Of a stretch of DNA of 64,000 nt, positions 54,532 through 64,000 are shown piece after piece. Below the pieces are notes generated by a model that was not told where the DNA came from, did no database searches, and was given only the letters and a program-made list of their open reading frames with translations. The position numbers and the translations under genes are program-made. Source of the stretch: Oegoconia quadripuncta. Its lineage: Eukaryota; Arthropoda; Insecta; Lepidoptera; Autostichidae. Each line of letters starts with the position of its first letter. Position 1 is the stretch's first letter. The stretch spans positions 20,669,151 to 20,733,150 of the forward strand of contig OX438755.1 of the NCBI GenBank assembly GCA_949316235.1. The letters run 5' to 3'.

Positions 54532-57500
54532 TTACTGAACCAATCCTATACTATTACACAATCTTTGAAATATCATTTTATTCAGCCCCTTTGTGAATAA
54601 ATCTGCTAGTTGTTCTGCTGTTGGAACATACTTTAAAATTACAATTTTATTTCGAACTTTATCTCGAATAAAGTGATATTTCAACTCTATATGTTTTAAC
54701 CTCTTGTGATGCTCCGGGTTCTTTGAAACATGAATGGCTGACTGATTGTCCACGTTCATTACAAAAGTGTCACAAACTATTCCTATCTCCCCTAATAAAT
54801 GTCTGATCCAGCACCCTTCAGCTAAACCTTTTGCCATAGCAACATATTCTGATTCAGTTGACGATAATGCCACACATTGTTGCTTTGAACTGCACCAAGA
54901 TATTGTGTTTCCATAAACTTTGATTACATAGCCTGAAGTTGATTTCCTGTCCACTGTATCTCCAGCCCAATCCGCATCCGTATAAACTATTAAAGGCATG
55001 TCTTCCTCAGCTTTGTAAATCAATTTGTAATCTAATGTTCCCTTTATATAACGTAAAATACGTTTCAATGCTTTCCACAACTCGTCACTAGCATAAACTT
55101 GAAATCTACTCAAGTAACTCAATGCAAAGCAAAGGTCAGGTCTCGATCCAAGCATAGCATACATGAGACTGCCTATTAATCGTCTGCATTTGCTTTCCAA
55201 TTCTTTATCTGAAGAAGGATTCTGTGGCAATTGTAGTCCTAGTTCTATAGGTGTACCAACGGCATTACACTCCTCCATTCCATATTTCTTTAATAAATTT
55301 TCCAAGTAATGTTTCTGATCCAATTCTATAGTATCTTTATTTTTAGTAATATTTATTCCAAGATATTTCACATTTTCTATTTCTTTCATTTGAAACTGTT
55401 TATGTAAAGCTGTTTTCAATTTATTTATTTCTTCCTGGTTTTCCCCTATTATTATCAGATCATCCACATAGAGTAATACATACAATTTTCTGTCAGGTTT
55501 ATAGTATAAACAATAGTCCGATTTGCTTCTCAAGAAATTTTCTGTGATCATGAACATATTGAACTTATCATTCCAATTTTTAGGTGACTTTCTCAATCCA
55601 TATAAAGACTTCCGTAACTTTAAAACTTTGTTTTTATTGTCAATTTCCAGTCCATCAGGTATTTTTAAATATACTTCTTCTTCTATATCACCATAGAGAA
55701 AAGCACTTTTGACGTCCATCTGTGACATGTGTAAATTGAATTTATTAGCTAAAGCGAGAAGGATTCTTAGAGTTGGTAGCTTTGCAACTGGTGCATAAAT
55801 CTCTGAGTGATCAAAGTCATCTTTCTGTTGGAATCCTCTTGCAACTAATCTTGCTTTATACTGTCTTTCTCCATTATTTCCGTCCTTTATCTTGAAAACC
55901 CACTTAGCTTCTATTGTATTTTTATTCTCAGGTAGATATGTCTCATCCCAAGTATTGTTATCTTGTAATGCTTTTATTTCTATTTCCATTGCTTCCTTCC
56001 ATTTAGGAAAATCTTCTCTCTCCCTTATTTTAGAAAGTGTCAACTCTTCTAATTCTACTGCTGTGAAGCCAGTATAAAAATCTTCAAATCTTTTCGGCAT
56101 ATTTATTTGTCTTGTTCTAGTCCTTCGTATGTTTTCTTCTATAGCTTCTATCTCATTGTCTTGTACTGCTTCATAAAAGCTTTCATCTGTAATATTTTCT
56201 TCTCTTTCTTCTATCTCCACACATTCCCTTCCTGTATCTATATTTTCTTTTCCTGTATCTGTATATTCTCCTATATAAATTCTTTCAGTATCTACTATAT
56301 CTCTGTATTCTTCTATTTCGTTGTCTTCACTGCAACCTGTCGCACTATTTAAGCTTTCTTCGTTAATTGTGTCATTGTTTATTATATTGCCAATGTAATT
56401 CTTCTGTCTGTACTCTCTGTTTTTATTTTCTTCTGTAACTTTCTTTTCAACTTCTGTGCTTTCCTGTATAAACGTAACATCTCTGTAAGTGTTTACTTCT
56501 TTTGTATTTGGGAACCATACTCTGTATCCTTTTGTGTTTATACCATATCCCACAAATATGCCAGGTCTACTTTTCGAATCCCACTTTAATCTTTTTTCCT
56601 TGGGTATGTGTACATAAACTTCACTTCCAAAAGTTTTGAGAGTTCTCAAATTAAAACTTTTCCCGTTTAGTAGCTCATAGGGAGTTTTATCCTTAATTTT
56701 GCTAGGTCCTGTTCTATTTATGGTAAACACTGCAGTGCCTATAGCTTCTGCCCATAACTCTTTCTGTAATTTCTTTGCCTGTAGCATAGTTCGTGCAGCC
56801 TCTACAATAGTCCTCATTTCTCTCTCTGCTCTTCCATTTTGCTCTGGAGTATAGCTGACAGTGGTTTGGTGGGTAATACCTCTTTTGAATAATAATTCTG
56901 ACACATCTTTATTAATAAACTCTGTCCCATTATCACTTCTAATAGTTTTTATATTATAATCATCTTTTTCAAATAACATTATAAAATTTTCTATGCAAAT
57001 CTTTGTCTCCGACTTATTTTTAATAAAGTAAACGAATCTGTAATCACTGTAGTCATCTTTAATTAACAGGAAATAATTAGACCCACCTAAAGATTGTGTC
57101 TCCATGGGTCCACACAAATCAATATGAATTAGTTCCCCGATATAACTACCTTTAAAATTGCTGTTAAAGAATGGTTGTCTGTGTTGTTTCCCCAACAAAC
57201 ACGCTGTGCATTGTTCAGTCTGCCCTTCATATTTCACCTGATTTTTATCCAATAAACATTTTACATATCTATAATTTTGGTGAGCAAGCCTTTCATGCCA
57301 TTCAGTTAAGGAGGTAAGTGCAACATCTGTATTTTTAAATTTAAAGTCCATTATATATAAGTTACCAGAACGCTTTGAAGTACATGTTGTTTTACCATCT
57401 TTTATAAATTCACAAATATCTTTTCTGGAGACCATTATATAACCTCTGTCTACAGCGGAAATTACTGAGAATAAATTTACTTTAAGGTCTGGCACAAATA

Positions 57501-58584
57501 ATACATTTGACAAAATAGAGGGCACATATTCTTTGCCATCAAATGCTAGGATCTCTATTTTTCCTTCACCGTACACTTGTAATTGATTACCGTCTCCCAC
57601 TGTTACATATTTATTATTTACCTCGGAATACTCAGTTAAATAATTTTTATATTTGCACATATGTTCAGTAGCCCCTGTATCCACTATAAAATCTGTACAA
57701 TTTAAATAGTCAAAATGAGTTATGTATGCATTGGCATTCTGTGGTTTATTTATTTTTACATCAGTTCTGTCTCTACAATTATTAAATAAGTGCCCTACTT
57801 TCCCACAATAGTTACATTTAACATTTATATTTTTATTCAATCTATCTCTACAATTACTATATAAATGACCGGTCTTACCGCAGTAGTTACATTTTCTCAA
57901 ACGACAATTACTTTTATAGTGTCCTGACTTTCCACACTGAAAACATTTCATATCTGTACTCTCACCTTCAGATTTATTCTTTTGTGCAGACATGTTACTT
58001 TTATTCTTCTTTACAAACAAGGCGGATGAGTAACGGCTTGGTTCAGCTGCTTTGATCCTTTCTTCCTCTACCAATAACCTAGCTGTAAGTTTCTTCAGCG
58101 TTTGTTCATGTAGAGGTACTGATTCCCAAGCAGACACGAAGTGGCGATATTCTTTTGGCAAACTCATTAACACCTTTGTAGTGACCATGTTTTCTGAAAC
58201 TACTTCATTACTCGAACGCAGTTGGTTCACTATTTGTTCTGTCTTAGCCAAGAAACTTGCCATGGGTGGCTCATAAGAAAGATTATAGAACTTCTGTTGG
58301 ATAAGATGCAGGCCGACTTGTGACTTCGAATCAAAAACAATAGACAATTTCTCCCACATTTCGAACGCACTTTTGCATGGTATCAAGTATGTCATAATTT
58401 GTTCTTCCACTCTGGTTACAATGATTTCTTGTGCCTTTCTATCCAGTTCCTCATATTTATCATCTATTTTATCAGGTGGTGCAGTACTCACAGTGTTAAA
58501 CAGTCCTTTGGACTTCAGTACAATAGATAGTTGAAATTTCCATGACGTCCAATTATCATTGTTCAGTATAATTATACGCTCCAT
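54532..58584 (-). CDS. Ty1/copia Gag-Pol polyprotein, intact
   Basis: A 1350-codon single ORF that makes the capsid and enzymes of a copia element. Gag covers residues ~1-280 with three CCHC zinc knuckles (214-227, 232-245, 257-270, each CX2CX4HX4C). The protease follows with DTGA at 302-305. Integrase has its HHCC finger (H430, H435, C459, C462) and the DD35E triad D489, D551, E587. Reverse transcriptase lies at about 880-1110 with YVDD at 1039-1042. RNase H is at about 1195-1330 (YTDADWAG, SSTESEYVA). The order PR-IN-RT-RH is diagnostic of Ty1/copia. The ATG at 58584 starts with the usual copia Gag opening (LNNDNWTSWKFQLS), 163 bp inside the 5' LTR. No frameshift separates gag and pol, as in copia itself. 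Three knuckles instead of the usual one is odd. Confidence 0.96.
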   Translation of the reverse strand: MERIIILNNDNWTSWKFQLSIVLKSKGLFNTVSTAPPDKIDDKYEELDRKAQEIIVTRVEEQIMTYLIPCKSAFEMWEKLSIVFDSKSQVGLHLIQQKFYNLSYEPPMASFLAKTEQIVNQLRSSNEVVSENMVTTKVLMSLPKEYRHFVSAWESVPLHEQTLKKLTARLLVEEERIKAAEPSRYSSALFVKKNKSNMSAQKNKSEGESTDMKCFQCGKSGHYKSNCRLRKCNYCGKTGHLYSNCRDRLNKNINVKCNYCGKVGHLFNNCRDRTDVKINKPQNANAYITHFDYLNCTDFIVDTGATEHMCKYKNYLTEYSEVNNKYVTVGDGNQLQVYGEGKIEILAFDGKEYVPSILSNVLFVPDLKVNLFSVISAVDRGYIMVSRKDICEFIKDGKTTCTSKRSGNLYIMDFKFKNTDVALTSLTEWHERLAHQNYRYVKCLLDKNQVKYEGQTEQCTACLLGKQHRQPFFNSNFKGSYIGELIHIDLCGPMETQSLGGSNYFLLIKDDYSDYRFVYFIKNKSETKICIENFIMLFEKDDYNIKTIRSDNGTEFINKDVSELLFKRGITHQTTVSYTPEQNGRAEREMRTIVEAARTMLQAKKLQKELWAEAIGTAVFTINRTGPSKIKDKTPYELLNGKSFNLRTLKTFGSEVYVHIPKEKRLKWDSKSRPGIFVGYGINTKGYRVWFPNTKEVNTYRDVTFIQESTEVEKKVTEENKNREYRQKNYIGNIINNDTINEESLNSATGCSEDNEIEEYRDIVDTERIYIGEYTDTGKENIDTGRECVEIEEREENITDESFYEAVQDNEIEAIEENIRRTRTRQINMPKRFEDFYTGFTAVELEELTLSKIREREDFPKWKEAMEIEIKALQDNNTWDETYLPENKNTIEAKWVFKIKDGNNGERQYKARLVARGFQQKDDFDHSEIYAPVAKLPTLRILLALANKFNLHMSQMDVKSAFLYGDIEEEVYLKIPDGLEIDNKNKVLKLRKSLYGLRKSPKNWNDKFNMFMITENFLRSKSDYCLYYKPDRKLYVLLYVDDLIIIGENQEEINKLKTALHKQFQMKEIENVKYLGINITKNKDTIELDQKHYLENLLKKYGMEECNAVGTPIELGLQLPQNPSSDKELESKCRRLIGSLMYAMLGSRPDLCFALSYLSRFQVYASDELWKALKRILRYIKGTLDYKLIYKAEEDMPLIVYTDADWAGDTVDRKSTSGYVIKVYGNTISWCSSKQQCVALSSTESEYVAMAKGLAEGCWIRHLLGEIGIVCDTFVMNVDNQSAIHVSKNPEHHKRLKHIELKYHFIRDKVRNKIVILKYVPTAEQLADLFTKGLNKMIFQRLCNSIGLVQ

Positions 58585-58732
58585 CGTACTTCTCTTATAT
58601 TTACTCTCTTTTCTGTTTATCTATATTTTCTTGGCCGGTTAGAACCAAAAAGACTTGGCGTACAAACACTTTCAATGGAGTTCAATTTTCCTACAAAACC
58701 TCTGTGTACTTCTTGAATTCTTCTGTCCTGTG

Positions 58733-58747
58733 TCTGGGCCGATAACC
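58733..58747 (-). promoter_or_regulatory. primer binding site, half-tRNA-iMet type
   Basis: Immediately inside the 5' LTR the minus strand reads ggttatcggcccaga. It is complementary, with about two mismatches, to the anticodon-arm region of insect initiator tRNA-Met as I recall it. This is the half-tRNA priming known for Drosophila copia. Confidence 0.65.
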
Positions 58748-58935
58748 TGATGATGTTTTGGGTCGTTGCCGCAGCAGAGAAACACTTTATTATATCAATC
58801 AATCTGTAATCCAGTTAAAAAATATTGCAAGCCTGTCACATACAAAAACGGTGGGAAAAGGAAGGAACTTTGACATAAAAGAATAAATTTGTTTTTGTTG
58901 ACCACAATACGGCCTGTTTTCATTGCACCTTCACA
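58748..58935 (-). repeat. copia 5' LTR
   Basis: 188 bp, promoter-bearing LTR for the minus-strand element. A TATA-like tattatataa-type stretch (tttattatatcaa on plus) lies inside. Confidence 0.95.
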
Positions 58936-59165
58936 GTTCGTATCCCGCTATAGGGGCATATGTTTGTGTGATGAATACGGACATGTGTACCCGAGTTATG
59001 GATGTTTTCATTTATAATAAGTATTTATTTACAAAAAAAAAATGTATTTATGTAGTATATCGACCATCTGGTATCCACAACAAAAGCCTGTAGTTGCTTA
59101 CTGTGGAACTAGATGGCGCTGTGTGTATGTCTAAGGATATTTATTATTATTATTATTATAGGTCA
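58936..59165 (+). repeat. SINE-A, right part
   Basis: Resumes at gttcgtatcccgctatag and runs to ctaaggatatttattatt. An (att)n run follows. Confidence 0.88.
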
Positions 59166-59888
59166 ATGGGAAATAAAACGGAACAAAAACAATTTTTTTA
59201 TGCCTTTGTTTTTTAACATTTTTACCCGACAGTCCTAAAAAGGGCGGTAATCTTTTTCCGGTGTATATAAAATATATATATATATATATATATATATAAG
59301 CTCTCTTGTAAGCCTAAACCTAATTTTATGTACATTTCATGGTGTTAATGTAAAATTAACATGGTTTATAAATCAAGTAATTTTAAAATTCATCATTCAA
59401 ATTATCAATTGATCAGTTTCTCTATTGACTTTTGTTTGCCAGTATTTCCGCATCAGAATAGGTGGCATTAGCAGTGGCGATAGCCATCTAGTGGCAAAAT
59501 ACAATATCTTTCTCTCAACCAAGTCATCATGGCGTAAATACGGCGCTCCGTAAAATAATTCAGGAAATTCATTTTTGAGTTCAAGAAAGGTGCAAATAAG
59601 TGGTTATCAGCTGTTACACAATCATCATCATCACACAAAACCTCAATCACATCATAACACGTTCAAATCAACAGCTAAGTATAGTGATTTCCAAAGTGCA
59701 CCGAACCGCCATCAGGTGAGTCTATCATCATTCATAGAACACATGGTAAAAAATCCAACATGGCGTCCAAAAAAGTACAAAATATGCTGTCGGGTTTTTT
59801 GGTTTTTAATTATTTAAGTAGTTATTTATAACAAATATGCATTTTTTACCTACATAATAAACTCTAATGATACTCCACACGCTCGGAT
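59166..59888. other. unassigned with (TA)n
   Basis: A (ta)n run of about 30 bases lies at 59267-59297. No exon is convincing. A small IR-like atgtaaaattaacatggt is not notable. Confidence 0.35.
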
Positions 59889-60156
59889 AAAGATACATAC
59901 AGCGCCATCTAGTTCCATAATAAGCATCTAGGCTTGTGTTATGGATACCAGATGGTTGATAAACTACATAAATACATTTTTTTTTTTGTAAATTAATACA
60001 TATATAAATGAAAAACATCCATAACTCTGGAACACATGTCTGTATTCATCATACAAACATATGCCCCCAGTGGGATTCGAACCCGCGACCTCTTGGTAAA
60101 GCAGTCAGAGTTTCTAACCACTAACTTAACTTAAACTTTCTAACACCAAACAGGTT
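59889..60156 (-). repeat. SINE-A, full length
   Basis: The reverse copy includes box B (gggattcgaacccgcgacct). A short duplication (tttctaaccactaactt / aactttctaacaccaaac) disturbs the head at 60110-60150. Confidence 0.8.
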
Positions 60157-60303
60157 GTAATAACAAAACAACACATAACACCCATTGTTTATCGTTAGGG
60201 GGTTAAACGCTGTTGTGTGTGGTATTCCTAAAAATATACCCCTAGCGCGCTGTATCTTTCCCTTGACTTTGCCAAAAACTAACACAATCCCGAAGCAAAC
60301 AAT

Positions 60304-60444
60304 AGTGTCGATTCGGATGTACACCAACTAAACTAAAATCAGTTTTAGAGTGGTGCCGTCGCATCGTTTTGTTCCAGGGAGAAAGAGACAGTACTACTTT
60401 AAAACTGGTTTTAGTTTAGTTGGTGTACATCCGAATCGACACCA
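60304..60444. repeat. 141-bp foldback MITE
   Basis: Arms of about 57 bp (gtgtcgattcggatgtacac ... cagttttagagtggtg and complement) surround about 27 bp. The first 38 bases are almost perfect. No duplication is certain. Confidence 0.75.
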
Positions 60445-60652
60445 TTATCGTAGATAATTTAATGGATTTCGTATCGTTAATTAACTTGTGTAGGTACTTT
60501 AATTACGTTCGTATTTACGTGCGTGCTTAACTCAAACCTTTATGTTATGTTGTATAACCTTGTCCTAATTTCTGTGAACTTTTGTGAAGATGTGAGATCA
60601 GTAGTACGGATCTGCCATTTAATTATTACCTTATTAAAATGGCATAATATAA

Positions 60653-60920
60653 CGTTTTTTTTATGCTCGACGGGTTCGTACTTGACCTCAATCACAGCTG
60701 ATGTTATGTGAAGATGAGGCCGAAGATGGAAGCGTGCTGACCCGGTAACCCCATTTAATTTGGAGAACTGGCTATCTTATTTCTGTAACCGGAACACAAA
60801 AATGCTATTAGCATTGCTGTTTGGCGGCAGACTTTGATAAGATGGTGGTAGCTAGCCAGGCGGACATTTACCTAAAATGTCCTACCACCAACCAAACGGA
60901 GTACTAAGTAAACATACATG
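60653..60920 (-). repeat. SINE-B, head missing
   Basis: T-run tail to accaaacggagtac. The tRNA-like part is lost. Confidence 0.78.
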
Positions 60921-60934
60921 TGTAATGTAGCGTC

Positions 60935-61080
60935 AGTCTTTCCTGAATCCAATAACCATAGGATTTTTAAAAGCAGAGTGAATAGGTATTGACTGGGTTC
61001 GCGTGCTTCATCTTCGGCCACATCGTCACTTTCCATCACGTAAGATTGTGGTCAAATATCCGTATCCAGTTAATAAAAAA
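60935..61080 (+). repeat. LINE 3' end, short
   Basis: gcgtcagtctttcctgaatc ... ccacatcgtcac, then an A-run. Same family as 52395-52862. Confidence 0.65.
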
Positions 61081-61384
61081 AAAACTTGTATACCCCACGC
61101 CCCCCCATATATCAGCCCACGTATAATTACGTAGGTATCAGTTATCCCTTAAGCAAAACTATATTTCATGAAATGTTCGTATCTACATTGGAGATTGTTC
61201 AATTTGTAGCTGAAACTCGCGGGTCACGTGTATTGTGAATCGCGCAAGTTTTAATGTCACTTTACTCAACTAACTTCAACCAAGCTCAGTTTAATGATCA
61301 AAGTCAGATTATTGGATTTTCATGAATTTTTGCCACAATCGTGAGCGTATCGACTAAACCGTGGAGCTTGGCATCAAATGATTA

Positions 61385-61445
61385 TACAAACGAGTAAAAC
61401 TGTAAAAGTAAAAGTAAAAAAGAGAATGTAAAGTAAAAGTGTAAA
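61385..61445. repeat. (GTAAAA)n-like simple repeat
   Basis: Irregular repeats of gtaaaa/agtaaa. Confidence 0.75.
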
Positions 61446-61464
61446 ACTGCCTTGATGCGTAAAA

Positions 61465-61630
61465 GTATAGTTATAGTAAGTATATGGCGCCGAAAATATA
61501 TAATAAGCTGCCACAAATTCTAAAAGAAATTAACAGTGTGAAAAGGTTGAAAAATGACCTATTAATCCATAAATGTTATTATAATTTTGACGAATTTTTT
61601 GATAATAAAAACGTACTTATTCTTTAATGT
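61465..61630 (+). pseudogene. LINE RT C-terminal scrap
   Basis: Reads APKIYNKLPQILKEINSVKR, then LKNDLLIHKCYYNFDEFFD and a stop. This is an RT-tail pattern (YNKLP.....) of a further LINE family. Confidence 0.5.
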
Positions 61631-61844
61631 CTAGGTAATCAAAAACACTATAACAATACTGTATTGAAATTTATAATGACATGTAGTAAAAATATATAAT
61701 AGTGAAATGTAATAACAATAACCTAATTGACATCAGCATGCATGTATTGTAGATAATTCACAAGTATAATGTTTGTAAACCAATTATTGGTAGATCACAG
61801 AGATCCTGCTGTATAAGGCTATTACATTATATCCAAAGGCTATT

Positions 61845-62105
61845 ATAAAATTTCTGATTATCTGGATGATAAGCAAGCATGGACATAGACCGCTCGGCGA
61901 TATTCAGCCTAATTATACAATGTAATATAATTGTAACCCAAACTTATTTAAAAGAGCAACCCTTGAGTTTCTTGCTCGTTCTTCTCTGGGGAATCTGCTT
62001 TGCGAATGAGCAATAATGTCAATAATTTTAAAATTAAGATAAAAAATGTGACGTTTTCAAGTGATAATCTTTATCCTACGAAATAAATATTTTTTTTTGA
62101 CTTTA
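61845..62105 (+). repeat. CR1-type LINE 3' end
   Basis: Last codons (KISDYLDDKQAWT) and 3' UTR gagtttcttgctcgttcttc, ending ttttttttgactt. Confidence 0.72.
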
Positions 62106-62644
62106 ATAACATCATTGTTTACCTGTGCATCACAAATAAATTGATTGATTGATTGAAAATTTTGATAAAATGTCACTTTATTTTGTGTAACGTGTCAAGT
62201 GCTATCCTGTTGTGCCTAAATATTAACGTTATTATTAAGATTCCTTCTAAATCCGCATAGGCCGTTCTTTTAAAAATCATTATATCTAAATGATCTGTTC
62301 ACGGATTTTCCATGTATACGTTTATCTCTAGTAAGTATTACTCTTATCATTCATACAGAAATAACTTTTTAACTTTGCGAAACACAAACATGTGGTTTTA
62401 TTTCCTTCACCAAAATATACAACCTATTTTGAAGGGGACTACATGAAATGTTACTATCATATTTTTGCGTTTACAACGTACACAATCTGTTTGCGAGGAA
62501 GTCCGGTCAAAGTAACCCCGGCTTATCCGGCTTATGGGGGTCAGCGTCATCGCCGGGGTATTAGGTACCCCGGATATCACCCCATAGAAACAACCAGTAA
62601 TCCAACTATGCGACCTAGAGATTATTATATAGTCCGCCAATATA
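62106..62644. other. unassigned
   Basis: A C/G-rich patch at 62515-62580 (ccccggcttatccggcttat) contains short inverted pieces. No exon is supported. Confidence 0.3.
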
Positions 62645-62935
62645 AATCAAAATCAAAAATGTTTTATTTCGTAAGTTACAAGAAGAACATTTGAATTCGT
62701 CATGACATACAATTATCGCTCATTCACTAGGCAGTCTCCCCAGAGAAGAACGAGCAAGAAACTCAGGGGTTGCTCTTTTTAAATAAGTCAATACAAATAC
62801 AATTTGAAATAATTGTAAAATTTATGATTCAACAAAAAAAATAAGAATCAAATATACAGGATATTGCCGAGCGGTTCATGTCTACGCATTCTTGTCATCC
62901 AGATAGAAATTTTATAATAGCCTTTGACCCATAGT
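62645..62935 (-). repeat. CR1-type LINE 3' end
   Basis: Reverse of the 61845 copy: aaatcaaaatcaaaaatgtt tail, agaacgagcaagaaactca, gccgagcggttcatg. Confidence 0.72.
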
Positions 62936-63410
62936 TACCGTTTAATGGTTGTTTTAAATTCATTTACATATCTCTTGCTCTGTAAGTAGTCACTTACTTC
63001 CCTGAATGCCGGGGTGTATGGATATCATTACAGCATAGGTTTCAAAACCTACCATGTAATGTTAGCATTACAGCATAGGTTTTGGAATTTGAAAAAAGAA
63101 CTGTCATACTCATACTGCAAGAAGAATATTTTTAAAAAGTTATTTTTTTTTCTCGGTATCGATTATTTACTCGAATCGGAATCGAGACAATTTATATTAG
63201 AATTTATGAAGATTTTATTTTAAATATCGAACTATTTGTTTCGCAGTCGCATCGTATGTTAGTTGAAATCGATTTAAAAATCAAACTGGCCAGCACGATT
63301 TGACGCGCTTGCGTGCCATAAAATCGTGAAGAGTAAAAAAGGCAGTCGACTACCTACGCGCGATAGTTAATTTTTCGTGTTTTGGAGTTCTTTCTCAAAA
63401 GTTTTGAAAA

Positions 63411-63713
63411 ATGTCAAGTGACGAAGGCATGGATCTAACCCCCGATTTTATAAAAGAACAAGCAAAAACAGTTTTAGAAAATCTATTACCGCCGAACTCG
63501 AGAGAAAGATATGTAAAGGCATACGACGAATTTATGAAGTGGCGGTTAGAAAAAAAAGTTAAATCTCTTTCTGAAACTGTTTTATATCATATTTTAATGA
63601 ATTATCTAAGAAGCTACAACCTTACTTTTTGTTTTTACTTACCTCACAATCGATTTGTAAAGCAGAGTGTTTATCTCGGGTGTAAGCATCAATTGCATAC
63701 TCGGGCTAATTAG
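63411..63713 (+). pseudogene. possible Crypton-type tyrosine recombinase N-terminus, truncated
   Basis: The frame begins MSSDEGMDLTPDFIKEQAKT, then LENLLPPNSRERYVKAYDEF and MKWRLEKKVKSLSETVLYHI. The LLP..SRERY...YD.FM.WR pattern followed by SE.VL is like the N-terminal SAM-like domain of Crypton/tyrosine-recombinase proteins as I recall them. Residues after about 70 do not fit and run into a palindromic repeat (63679-63768), so the gene is cut, or the frame is a first exon. A leader with no obvious promoter precedes it. The catalytic R-H-R-Y region is not in the window. Alternative: the first exon of a domesticated host gene. Confidence 0.4.
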
Positions 63714-63768
63714 CGCCCTCGCTGCGCTCGGGCGCCAAAAACCTCGTATGCAATTGATGTCATACAGC
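63679..63768. repeat. nested palindrome
   Basis: The outer arms gcatcaattgcatac and gtatgcaattgatg are inverted. Inside lies gcgccctcgctgcgctcggg with its own inverted arms. It resembles hairpin repeats common in Lepidoptera and interrupts the recombinase-like frame. Confidence 0.75.
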
Positions 63769-63774
63769 CCTTGG

Positions 63775-64000
63775 TTAACAATCTACTATTAAAGGCAAAT
63801 TTTGAATGTCTACGGGAAACTTATTATAAAAGCGTATACATTGTCCCATGAATGTCTTAGTGACTTTGTGTTAGCGACTGCTATGGACAGCAAGTTTATT
63901 TTTATATCTTGTATTTACATTGTGTATTTCACAATTTTTCCTAAACAAATTCAGATTCATTTCTTACGTACATTATGTATTATTACTTATAATATATATG
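63775..64000 (-). pseudogene. CR1-type LINE C-terminus, runs off the window
   Basis: The minus strand gives NCEIHNVNTRYKNKLAVHSS, then, with a stop between, KVTKTFMGQCIRFYNKFPVD and IQNLPL. This is related to residues ~875-935 of the intact LINE. Confidence 0.7.

Larger units (their letters stand above)
54286..58935 (-). mobile_element. complete Ty1/copia LTR retrotransposon
   Basis: 4650 bp with two 188-bp LTRs (54286-54473 and 58748-58935) that I read as identical. Each starts tgatgatg and ends ttcaca. The target duplication gttcg lies at 54281-54285 and 58936-58940. A polypurine tract (gaggaaggg on the minus strand, 54474-54482) adjoins the 3' LTR and a primer site adjoins the 5' LTR. One long ORF fills the interior. 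Identical LTRs and an intact ORF indicate a very recent insertion. Confidence 0.96.

Noticed and set aside
56107..56352. Plus-strand frame inside the copia element
   Set aside because: It is the shadow of the minus-strand Gag-Pol frame.

Overview
This is a eukaryotic window, most likely from a moth or butterfly (Lepidoptera). It is AT-rich, has introns with GT-AG borders, and is packed with insect transposable elements: a mariner, a Ty1/copia element, many CR1/jockey/RTE-like LINE 3' ends, two tRNA-derived SINE families and several MITE families. The lepidopteran call rests on repeat types I recognise from that order. No database search was possible. There is no sign of operons, CRISPR or bacterial genes.

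Layout. 1-11.6 kb: three exons of a minus-strand host gene that lack a long open frame of their own (11436-11640, 6866-7008, 2711-2904). Their splice phases match (0, 1/2, 0) and the joined product reads as an armadillo-repeat protein, most like the TMCO6 family. Its introns hold a 963-codon intact LINE ORF (3364-6255), an intact mariner (7783-9055) inside an older LINE, SINEs, MITEs and LINE tails. A 19-copy 43-bp GC-rich minisatellite lies downstream (1637-2453). 12-24 kb: LINE fragments, a TTA..TAA-type MITE family, a piggyBac-like TTAA element with a MITE nested in it (14832-15832), four tandem copies of a ~393-bp repeat (18.6-20.3 kb), and a 190-bp MITE with a CTG duplication. 24-46 kb: Ty3/gypsy remnant, SINE and LINE debris, and a 62-bp satellite with a 311-bp higher-order period (35.6-36.5 kb). 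46.6-47.3 kb: a near-perfect palindrome with 319-bp arms. 54.3-58.9 kb: a complete Ty1/copia retrotransposon with identical 188-bp LTRs and a 5-bp target duplication, sitting in the B box of a SINE. 59-64 kb: SINEs, foldback elements, LINE ends and a short ORF resembling the N-terminal part of a Crypton-type tyrosine recombinase.

How the parts relate. Apart from the split host gene and perhaps one plus-strand terminal exon (11078-11209), the window is a record of nested transposition. At least six insertions can be dated relative to their host repeat because the duplicated target is visible. Three elements carry uninterrupted coding capacity (LINE, mariner, copia) and are candidates for recent activity. 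I see no undescribed multi-gene system. The most unusual structures are the 319-bp-arm palindrome, the two satellites and the hidden host gene.
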